This document shows positions 23,309 to 34,123 of a DNA stretch of 64,000 bases, piece after piece. The position numbers and the translations under genes are program-made. The notes under the pieces are model-generated. The model ran no database searches. It saw only the letters and a list, made by a program, of their open reading frames with translations, and was not told where the DNA came from. This stretch comes from Cliona cf. orientalis (taxonomy: Eukaryota; Porifera; Demospongiae; Clionaida; Clionaidae): positions 5,332,001 to 5,396,000 of the forward strand of contig OZ005696.1 of the NCBI GenBank assembly GCA_963930775.1. Direction: 5' to 3'. Position 1 is the stretch's first letter. Each line of letters begins with the position of its first letter.

Positions 23309-24233
23309 CGCAGGTGAGAAACTGAGAGAATGTACTACTTAGCAAAGCTGACTTAGACTGGCAGATTTTACTTGAAAAACTATTAGACCAACTTACTAGT
23401 CTATTAAAAACACTGTCAAGACATGCAACTTTATGGAGTATTCGGATGTGGCAATTAAATTTTCTGGGTAACATATGTTTAACTTGATGTAAGACTACGT
23501 AGTACAGCCTTGTAAAGTTTCGCTCAGTAGTATAGCTAGACTATTACTGTGTACTGGATAATGCTGATATGCATGCAGGAATCTAGCTACAAGATTAGTA
23601 TGGCAAAAATTATAATATTATGCTCCTTGAGCTCTCTGGCTGTGCACCTGCATGTTGTACTAGTTTAACTTGACGTAAAATTAATGTAGTTGAGAAGACT
23701 ATGACATTGTATAGTACATGTACAGCCTTATAAAGTTTCGCTCAGTGGTAGCTAATTGTGTACTGGATAAACCACACAGGTGTCTTAGCTTTATGTTATT
23801 ACGTGACTTGAACAGTTCAATAGGTGCACTGCCAGAGTCTGAGAGGTGCTTATTATAATGAAACACTATAATATTATATAGTGCAAAACCCTCGGCGCAA
23901 TGCAATGATATGTTCAAGGATCCAAGCATAATATTATTATGATGCATACATATACCCATACATTTAAATTGTGAGCGTCTCTCACAAGACATATAAATTA
24001 GTTGGCAAAATCATCTGAGGGACACACATTACATGTGACACAGATTGCCCCAGTTGAATGTATTACTCATGTGAGCTGTTTCCAACCCCGTGAGCGTAGG
24101 GATGTATACCACGTGGATATGATTATCACTATAAATCTTGATTGTATACTTTTTGGCATACTTCATCCTTCAATATTTTATTCAATTATTTTTGTACTTG
24201 TAATAAAATGATTTGCAGATAACCATAATAATA

Positions 24234-27200
24234 TTATGTGGAAAAAACAATCTTTAATTCACCAGCAAGTTCAGATAAGTCAGCTTCTTCCAGAACCTTG
24301 ATTAGGGTGTTCCAAGTGGTAGGAGTTCGACCTTTGCCCTCAAGCCATTCGATAAAGACAGTTCGACATGCTTTGACAGTTTGTTGGTGGTAGTCCTCTC
24401 TTATGCGACTAATATCATGGCTCTCAAAGTATAATCTGGTAGCAACTGCCTCCCACTTGGCTGCTGCTTGCTTTATCAACCTCACAGTCTTCCCATTACC
24501 CTCAATGAGATCAAGATGGTGGAGCTTAGGTAGGGAAGAACTGGTAGGAAAATCTAAAGAAAGGAGATGATATTAAATAAAATAACACATTGGTTATTGT
24601 AGCTGGAACCTGAGATACTGCTAGCTGAATCTGTTGAAGTAGCTTGGGTTGGAGAGCTTGCTTTGGGTGGTAAACATATATTCTGTAGAAAAACAGACCA
24701 GTAATATGTTATAGTATTATTATACTAGCTATTACTGTAACACACAATAATTAAATTAGATAATAATAGTGACCTACCTCATCAAACCACACCATGTGTC
24801 CATAAGGGAGATCATAGTAAACTTTTCTTGTCAGCTGACAGGTCATAGTGCAAGGCTCTCCTCTGGGGGAAAAGTTGATGGTGGCAGAGTGTGACTGGTC
24901 GTGTGGAGGTGGCTCAGGGCAGGCAAAGGCAAGGGAATGAGACGCTCTCTGGGTATAGTGGAGTGTTTCAATGACGCTGTGAATGCTGTTTCTAATTTCA
25001 CGTCGTACATCACAGCATACCTGGCCAAGAGGCACTTTTCGATTGCGATCAGTAGTTATGCTCAGAGCGATTTTGATGTACGTTGGAGAAAGTGAAAATT
25101 GAAATGAGTCATACGGTCCAATGGAGAGGCATATCTGATCTCGATAGATTCTGTCTTCCTTCAGCTTGCAGTCATGCTGTAAGATTTTCTGTTGCTTGAG
25201 CAGATTGACAAGAAGTGCTCCAAACATCCCTTTTGGGCAGAAGCCACTCCCAAACACTATCCTGATAGAAGGGATAGCTTCCTCCGACTGTGAGTCTGGA
25301 GGAAGCTCAGCGTGAGACAGAGCAACAGGAGCAAAATACTTGACAACAGTGCCATTCTCCTCAATTGGAGCAATGACGTCAAGGTGCTTCAGTAAAATAG
25401 CCAATTTGTCACCATGCAGGGTATCAGAATCCGTGGTTATGAATTCATTGAATACCTCAGAAGTGAAAAGACCCAATTTCAAAAATTTCTCATGCTTGAG
25501 GGGACTGATGTTATCAAACGTGAAAGTTTGAATAATCAGCTCAGTCACCTTATCAAAGATGTACTGTGGCTCCTTGATGATCACATCCCGGAGCTCAGGA
25601 ACTTCCTGAAAGTGGCGTACGATTCCAACATTGTGATGAAGGAACCAGAGAGCATCATCCAGTTCTTTGCGTTTCTTAATACCACATTCTTTCGCTATTT
25701 TCATGCAATCCTCGATGCTTAGCACTCTATCTGGTAGGTGGCGTAATGTAACTGCAAACAACATCCACGTGTGCGGTGTTCGAATTTTGTAATCGTCAGA
25801 CTGCAAACCGAGTCGTTCAACAGCATCCCTCACTTGTTGAATATCCTTGTCATCGTCAGAAGTATTGTCGAGAGCAAATACCATTTGCTTTTCGGAGCAA
25901 AAAATGATCATTTCTTCCTTGTATGCATCGGTGCTCTTGACAACTTTTTGTAGCTCTTGGTCAATCTTTTGGAGATCTTGCTCTGATCTTAGTTTATCCT
26001 TGTGTGTGGCAATGAAAAGCACTTTGGGAGTGACTGGTTTCCCATCTTCTAGCTTAATGTAGCTCCTAGTTGATGCTATACTGGCCAAAGAGGAAAGCAG
26101 GATCTCTTTTGTTGTGCAACTGGCTTCAAATGGAATAATGGATCTCCCATCGGGATGCTGATACTCAACTGGATATTTTGTGTTTAAGTCTTTGTGTAAA
26201 GGGAATGTGAGGAAGTAGATTGAGGGACCAGAAACAAGGGCGGGCAAAGACTCTTGGAATTCTGGCTGTCCACCAACATCGGAGATATAGAGTGTACACT
26301 GTAAACCTTGTATACGACGTTTGACAATAGCAGACTGCTGCAGAGTAGAATTCAGTATTTGCGTCGGATTGACTGAGGCTAAGGCTATCTCTTGTTGCGA
26401 ATAAGACACAGTCTCAATTGTGCTTGATTTTTGTGCAAGTCTCCTTACTTTACGTACCATCTTCTGCAGTTTGTTTTGAGGTGGACAAGTAGCTCCAGAC
26501 TTCATTATCTTAGTCACCATTTTACTGTTTCCTGAACTATCACAGTCATGAGCAAAATGATCGGTGACATCTTCAACAACTATAGCTGCTTCCTCGCTGA
26601 GGTCAGCTACTTCATTCCATGTGGAGCGGGATAAAAGCTGCACTGTGGTTTTCTCTATGTCCTCTATTTCGATACGGGTCACCTCCTCGGCCACTCCAGT
26701 GCTGGGCGTCTCTAGTGCTGGCTTTTGTCCTGTCAAGCGCTTTTTCGTGGACGTCTTTCCTGATCGTGGAAGTCCAAAAAATATTCCCTGCATCATGATT
26801 TGATTGACAGCTCCCTTTTCTCTGATGGCTCGACGACAAGCTTCCACTTTTTCATGAATAGGTATCGTGTATGCTGAAAATTAATGAGCAACAGTAAATA
26901 AATCCAGCTACTGGGAATTCCTGATACTTGATGCTATTTAAATGCATTGTCAGGGCCAGGCAATCTATATAATATATGGCAGGCAGATATTATCGGTGTG
27001 TAAATCACCGAGAGAAATAGGAGGGCAGAAGAATGAATCTTTCAGTACGCCTAAGTACTCAACACAGAAAGCTTCAAAATTACTGTCAGAGGATCTCAAG
27101 TGCACTCTCTGGGAATAAAAAAAGTTCCTGGGGGGCATGCCCACATGTGAGTTATTCAAAAACATTGTATGTAATGACAATTATTATAATGAGAGGTGAT

Positions 27201-30200
27201 ATGACATCATGGCGATGTGGCATAAATGATACACATGCCATACAAAAATTAAAACAGTCCAAATATCAGTTTATGGCTCGCTGGCAATGGTGCAGTGCAT
27301 GCACATGGACACATTGCATATAGTTACATAATACACATCAGTATCATGCATGTGTGCCATCTCATTCCTACATGAAAGTCAAGTTAGAAGCTAATCTGGC
27401 AGTGTGCTATGATTAATGGTGAGCCAGTTATCTTGTTCAAGTTGAAAAGAAGCCATTGTTGTCTCATTTGTCCATCAAATGCTCACCAGGAAGAGAGGAA
27501 GGTGGCGGTGACCAGCAAATGATGCCAGAACTCTTGAAAGAAGCATTTTCAGGGAAAGCCATGCGACAAAAATCTTGAAAACACCGTAAGAACCCTATGA
27601 TATCTCTTTTTCAATGCATAGGAGGTAGGCAGCAGATTTCATAGTAACAGACACAGACAAACACAATGACTACCACAATCCTACAGCACATGCGCCGAGG
27701 GTTAATAATCATCAGTACACAACCACATACCAGAAACATGCTTCCAATATAGCTGCTTTAGCACATGGTGTTCAGTGAGTCGGCCTCCCCAATTCCTGTA
27801 GAGAGCCCAGGCTACCAGCTTCCAACTTGGAGCTGGATGATTCTGCAGCCATTCTTCCAGCATGGACTCTTTCCCTGTCATCATATCACGCCTGGACTGA
27901 AGCCACACGCCTAGCCCCTCCCAGTCAGCTATACCTTGCAAAGCTGAGAGTAGATGAGGTACTGTCAGTGTTGAATCTGGAAATTACAATTATGAATAAA
28001 AATGTAGTAAATACATAGCTATACTTACAAGTAATACATGTACTAGCAACATTTCAAAACGAACACGTGACCTTGACAACTATAACCAACTGATGAGACC
28101 ATTACTGCTAGCTATATTATGCAGCATGATCAGTATCGACAAAAGTGGGTAGCTACAGTACTTAGTCTCAGACTAGTGAATTCAAGGCTCATATATTATA
28201 GTTACACACATCTGATTCACTAATTTTAATATTATACGTAGAAGTTTTTGCCAGGAGAATAGTTTTGGCAAGTTTACCACCTGCTCTCATTGATAAAAAT
28301 TTTATCACGTAAATTTTTTTAAAGAAATCGATTGCATGAGGATATGGCAACCTTTACTGCTTTGGTGAAAAGTTTCCACAAACTTTTTCTGCAATACAAA
28401 AGCATCTGGAATTGGCGAAATTATCCAGTGAAAATTTGCGTGTATTATACCACTATAATATCCAGAGGAGGTTGCCATGATCAAATTATTCTGATTATTG
28501 GGGCAATACACAATCCTATAGTCAACCCATCGAGTCAGCAAAAATAAATAATTATTATGGCATGCGATGATAATCAAGAATGTAGTTGGCCAAAATTTTG
28601 ACCAACATCATCTGATTGCTAGCCTGGTAACAACATGATTGTATAAGTACATTTCATCTCATCCCAGCACATAGCTTACCTTCCTCCCTTTTTGTGTATC
28701 TTTTTGCTGCCTGTAGTGCTCTTTCCTCGCAGCAAGAGTATAAGGATCCAGCTATAACTTCCCAGGAGATCCCCGGGATGAACTGCACTATGTATGCTGA
28801 CAGTGACACAAGCTGTCGTGACTGATGGTGCCCTCTGATCTCAAACTCCTTAGATGATGGCACATCAAGGTGCCCACACAGACTGAGACCACCTCCTGGA
28901 GAGAGGTCATACCAGTTCCTCTCCAACAAGCTAAGGACATCAGCTACATACTCCACAGTGAGGTTGGGATCTGCATTGCAAAAGTATGGCCCTGGCTATA
29001 TACTCAGTTATGATATTTTTTATCAACAACTGTGGTGATCTTTGTACTGTGTGTAAAAATTAATCCTTTTAATTCTGGAAGCAATTATAAGTATGGTTTA
29101 TTTGATGATTTATTATGGGAATACCTAATACACTCATAAAGTATTAATTATCGCAAGCCATAATATCAGATTCTACAATTATTAATCATCAGTCTAATCT
29201 CATACCACATGGCGGAATGATAGCTAAGAATGTCTGCATACCTGTCACAGATTCAGAGTAATCCTCTATTCGCTCAGCCACTTGTTTCTCCATTCCATGA
29301 AGAGCCCTGATGACACACCTCCAGCTGGATCTAGGATGTAGGGTGAGGGTGTACAGTATCAGCGCCTTCAGTCGCTCTGAGTCATTGGAATGTCGTTTCC
29401 TTATTTCATCCATTGTTTCCTCTGGCACATATAACCAATATCCAATGGTATTCCATCTTTCCTCTATTCCTCTCAGAGCGACCATGATATTCTCGACAGT
29501 GAAAGCTGCAAAGGTAACATAGCTAGTCCATTAACATTGCTGTATGCATGCAATTTGGGGGGAGCTGAAGCGAGCCCCACACAAGTGATGTCAATCGAGA
29601 TTTGCCATTTATATATGTTATTCCGTATATACCTGTTGTCTATTTCAGCGATAATAATTATGCAATATTTCATTCTCGGTTATGCATGTGCATGCATTTA
29701 ATATGACACACAACATGAGAGTCTCCAAGCCAGTGCCAAGTGCAAGAGAGTGAGCAGATACTTAGATAGAGGGAACATGCTCATCAAGCAGCTAAAAAGG
29801 AAGAATGCTAGACCAAGAAACACACAAACAGATCAGAAAAGGAGAGCTGCGGAGACACAAGAACAGACTCAGACTCAGAGAGGCAAGGCTACAGAGGAAA
29901 TGTTCTAGGCAGGCAGAGTGAAACATCTTGAGTGCAGAGGATCCATGTGAGACTCCTAATTCAAGGCCTTAAAGGCTCAGAAACAATGACTGTTGCAGCA
30001 AAACAATTGTGGCTGAACTATGCTACATAGCTAACCTTCATATATTCCAAATTATCTGTATACTGTCAATGAAATACTCTGAATCATTTGTACTTGTGTG
30101 GGGTTCATGGAGGTTCACCCCATTGATGCTTAATAAAACATTGTCTCTAGTAGGTATAGTGGTACGTCTGTCCATCCATCATGGAAGGTCAGCGGAAGTG

Positions 30201-30901
30201 AATTGATCCCATGAAATAAGAGGCTATATATATCTCTAGCCTTCCAGCACTGAGGCTACAACATGGTAATCTCTGTGAACGCCAGCCTTGGCACTAGCTA
30301 CTGCATGGCACGAACACTAGTGTCTTAGATAGATTGTACAAAACCAAGCAACAAATGGTGATCCACATTCATGATCAATGGCCTGGAGTTAGGCAAGCAG
30401 CTTGATTTGTGAGAAGACTCGTTGTCCGAGTGGTCATCACGGAAGTAGTAGATTCTGATTTTGACCTCTCACATCCTCAAGTCTTGCAAGGAGAGCTACA
30501 AGCAAGCTAATGATTTTTTGGGACAGTTCAACATGTGCTCAAACAGCATACTATAATGCGCATGCTCGATAGAATGTTCCAGAACACAGGTATACGTAGC
30601 TAAAGTGCGATCTTAGCCGCTTGCTTAATTAAACAAGCACTCTGGTCTGTGCCCATACATCCTTTGTAAGAGTACTGGCATAGTGTTCAAATGAGATTAA
30701 TTGAGTATAATAATACATGTGCCGAATATAATAATTATTATAACAATCAGGTGCAGGGGTGAAATAATCATGATATTATGCACCACTGGAATATCCCTCA
30801 ATTGACACTCACTATAAATATAAGTAATAAGCTAGTGATTCTCTCTCTGTTAGTCTTCCCCCAGCATTTGACTCACCTTTCTTTCTCCCTTCCTCAGCCA
30901 T
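24234..30901 (-). CDS. Multi-Death-like, Roc-type GTPase and Death domain protein, 7 exons, 1104 aa
   Basis: Exons in order: 30877-30901, 29242-29505, 28680-28970, 27731-27976, 24778-26873, 24610-24682, 24234-24553; phases add to 1105 codons with stop. Three N-terminal modules (residues 9-275), each on its own phase 1-1 exon, resemble Death-fold domains (W-x-x-[IL]G..L, then [SP]SW..V..AL). Exon 5 carries a Roc-like GTPase: GLPRSGKT (about 309-316), DVGGQPEF (about 474), THKD (about 565). A COR-like region follows to about 974. The C-terminus is a Death domain (WEAVATRLYF...TTWNTLIKVLEEADL). G1 to G3 spacing, about 160 residues, is far longer than in most GTPases. DAPK1-like Roc-COR-Death logic suggests a cytosolic death or defence switch; that role is inference. 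Start ATG 30901 sits in a 25-bp first exon. Confidence 0.85.
27380..27699. repeat. Dispersed repeat, second copy, ending in CCGAGGGTTAA
   Basis: It aligns with 19960-20277 over most of its length and ends ACATGCGCCGAGGGTTAA. It lies in the intron between the third Death-like exon and the GTPase exon (26874-27730). Confidence 0.55.
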
Positions 30902-31196
30902 TGTAGGATAATTGCTACCAGATATGTCCACCTCCTGGACAATGATCAAACAATTGCAACCAGCCTACACAAATAATATTAATGATAGCACAATAGCATT
31001 CGTACAATAAAACTGTCATAATATTATTATAATAATTGCTGCTGCCTGGATTTCACTATGCATATTGATTATGAATTTTGCCAGGTGCCTAGTTGCATGC
31101 CGCCCTCTTCTCCTTTAGGAGTTGGTGACTTACCAAGTACATGAATGAAGCCCAATAAATTACCACTCACACATATTTATTATATGAACACCACTG

Positions 31197-31772
31197 GTGC
31201 TAAACCCTTGGCGCTGTCAGATTTATAATAATGATATTATACTACGCAGGTAGCTATAAAGATGATCGTATAATATTAGGCTGTGTCTAAAATTTAATGC
31301 TTTGAACTATCCCACCAAAAAAGCTTAGAAAATTTTCGAAAATGGAAGAAAAAAAGAAAAAAATCCAAATATCAAGACAGATTCGAACCCCTGACCACCG
31401 CTCCACCAGCACCAGCCCTAGTCCACTCAGCCAACCCAGCTCAACGTTCCTGGATGCTGTTTTTTGCCTACTTGATACATCTGTCTCCTGACCCCGCCTT
31501 CGTAACCGTTGTGCATGCGTATAACTATTTGGCCTATGCCGTATATAGCGTGACACACTCAGCGTTCTATTTATACGAAAGTTAGCTGGCCGAGATCGGA
31601 GAAGTCAAGAAGCTTAGAATCAGCAAATGACTCCAAAACTAGCGAACAAAGCGTTCTCTACGAAATCCACACAAATCATTAGTTTGGAACGCCATAAGGA
31701 ACCTTATAACATCGCAATTTGGACTCGCAAACGAGGTATGTAGCAGTTAGCGTGGTAACAGACAGACAGACA

Positions 31773-31815
<43 letters not shown>

Positions 31816-31855
31816 CGACTACTGTAACCCTCGCGCATGCGCCAAGGGTTAAATA
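31197..31855. repeat. Element with TTAACCCTTGGCGC-type ends and a CA-rich tract
   Basis: The left end CTAAACCCTTGGCGC and right end GCGCCAAGGGTTAA are inverted. Inside the right end is a GACA/CA microsatellite (about 31759-31812) followed by CTACTGTAACCCTCGCGCATGC. The right-hand architecture matches the repeats ending at 20277 and 27699. Confidence 0.6.
31372..31448 (-). repeat. tRNA-derived SINE-like segment
   Basis: On the minus strand a pol III A box (TGGCTGAGTGG) is followed about 45 bp later by a B box (GGGTTCGAATC), the arrangement of tRNA genes. A T-rich tract with TTTTTTTC runs follows. The acceptor and T stems do not pair properly, so it is a tRNA relic or SINE head rather than a working tRNA gene. 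Confidence 0.55.
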
Positions 31856-34123
31856 TATCAAGAAGACTTAGTATGATCGAGGAAATGGCTATCCTAATAT
31901 GGACTGTAATTGATAAACCCTCAAATTGAATACAGAGTTTATGTACTAGTTGTCGCTACTATGGTTTCTATTGTGTGTGGGTACGAATGTGATATAGTAT
32001 TATTATACGTATTCTGAGGAAGAAACCTGAGGAATATCAATTACCCCACACAGCAAAGGGTAAAATAATTGTTTTTGTCTGCATGGCTGTCGTCTACATG
32101 AAAATTGCCACATCTGAAGATCTAGGTAGCTATCTGAGTGACTCATATAAAGCATAGAGAATCCAATTGTCAAAAAAACTGGCTCCATTATGCCTCGAAT
32201 TGTTTAGTGAAGCCCATGAGTGTTACATTTTTCTGGCCACACCTATCAACCCCACCCACATCAGGCCAAGTTCTTAATGGGCACCTTGGCGGCCCAAGGG
32301 GGTGGGTGTGGGAAGGGGATGTGCCCCCTCCCGCACAAAGCGCGGGAAGCTAAAGCATAAATTAATGTTAATGTTCCCATATTAAAAGGCACCTAAGTAA
32401 CACTTCAACATAATTATTAGTGATATTATGAAAACTTGACCATGCACTCAGTAGCTGCATAGATGAAATGGTGTATGTGGTAAAGGTCGTCAATATAATG
32501 TGTTTTTGTAAAAATTTGGGGGGGGGGGGGGGGGGGGCACACCCTGCTGGGCTCTATGCAGATAAACCCCTAATGTGTGAGACCAAGGGACCCAAAGGGG
32601 AAGAGGCCATGCAACTGCCATAGCTACTGTCCAGTATACCGAGCAAAATTCAAAGTGGTTTGCAACTAATTATACTTGCAGTAGCTATACTAGGGCCTCT
32701 AGGATGGCAAGATCTATAGATACACAGGGTAAGATAAACTGGGATAATTTCGTATGCGGGGCAATTTCGTATCTTTGTGATTCCTGCTACACAACGCGCG
32801 TAATCTCCGCGCTGTCAGGCGTCCTACATAGCTACCAATAGCTACTAGTTAGTACCGCTGACTCACTCCGTAATAACTCGGATTGTGGAACGGAGAATGC
32901 GAGGATACGGAATTGCCCTGCATACGAAATTACCCCGGTTTACCTTACATAGCTACATCATCTAGGCCTAGGTATCTTTGATCTGGTTATCAATCCCTAT
33001 TCAAATTAAAGCCTAAGGACCACATTTATATATATAATCAGTATACAAGCTTACCTCGTTAACCAACAGTTAGCTACTGCTTCCAAGATCCTTCTGGACT
33101 AAAAGTACATGTGCTTGGATTGTAACTTTTCTTAGCCAGTTATACTTCAGAGATGCACTTTTCATCAGAAGCACACTGGCTATATGATAGGAAATTACGT
33201 CAAGTACATACAAATGAATCACTTAGAGATAATTCTTTATAAATACTGAAGTACTACACTCACCCCGAGCAAGACGATCGACTTGGTCTGGTTTATTACG
33301 AGACTAAACAGCAAGTTGGTTTTATGTCGACGGACTGTCAGACTGCGAGAGTAGGTGTGGTTCCGTCAACTCAACCGCATTATGCGCATGCGCAAACTGT
33401 TAAAGTGATGTGTTGGACAAGCAAGACCATAAAATTTAATGACATCATGATTCATACTAATAGTCTGGGGTGCCAGCCCCTTCATAAGAGCGGTCTAATA
33501 TTATAATACTATATTATGCTGGCACCCAGCCTGGGACTACGACCATCATTCAGCTATTTCTCACGTTTCCGATAGTCATCCATTCCATGAAAAGGTGATT
33601 TATAGTGCTTGCTCATCACAACATTCCAGCATAAACTTTTAGTAGAAGGGTAGGATTATAAAGATTAAATGTCATACAGTCCTGTAAAGTTCCATTCAGT
33701 AGTAGCTACATTGTATTGAATTTGTGTATGTATCATGCCTGATTAAATTCAGTAATCATTAAATTTCATGATTAGTATGATTTGTCAAACCTGATCACTA
33801 AGTCTTGGATGCTGTGTACAGACATTCTTTAACCATTACAGATAATAATAAAAATGTCAATCAACCTATAGCATGCACCTAGCTGCATGGGTATATTATG
33901 TATTACATGTCATTATTATTGTTGGTGCACATCATTAAAATTTGTGGATGCAACAATAATTAATTTTCTGTACAGCCACACATGGAGATGGTCGTTAGAA
34001 ATACAGAATAGCTAGGGCATGCATCAAGGCACTCCTGATACGATCAAAGTTATGATCATCACCATTGCAATGCTATAGAACCACTTGATAATCTTTATAA
34101 TGATAAGTCTAGTAAGTCTGAAG

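Larger units (their letters stand above)
20967..24233. other. Intergenic region rich in repeats
   Basis: Between lipase copy 1 and the multi-Death GTPase gene. It contains the MITE at 21553-21989, a dispersed repeat at about 22340-22465 (AATTGCCAGATCT, AGATCT..TCTAGGCATCTGA), the LINE fragment at 22958-23308, and a tandem duplication of about 190 bp (23480-23600 against 23665-23785, sharing AAAGTTTCGCTCAGT and GTGTACTGGATAA). No host gene seen. Confidence 0.6.
30902..34123. other. Intergenic region between the GTPase gene and lipase copy 2
   Basis: It holds the element at 31197-31855 with its tRNA-like segment, a repeat copy at about 32045-32245, a G run at 32518-32539, and from about 33660 the start of the segmental duplication shared with the flank of lipase copy 3. 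Nothing convincing as a host gene. Confidence 0.5.

Noticed and set aside
31372-31448. Functional tRNA gene
   Set aside because: A and B boxes are good but the T stem and acceptor stem do not pair, and the 3' part runs into a T-rich tail; a tRNA relic or SINE is more likely.
31679-31861. Frame with a Cys-Val run
   Set aside because: Translation of the (CA)n microsatellite.
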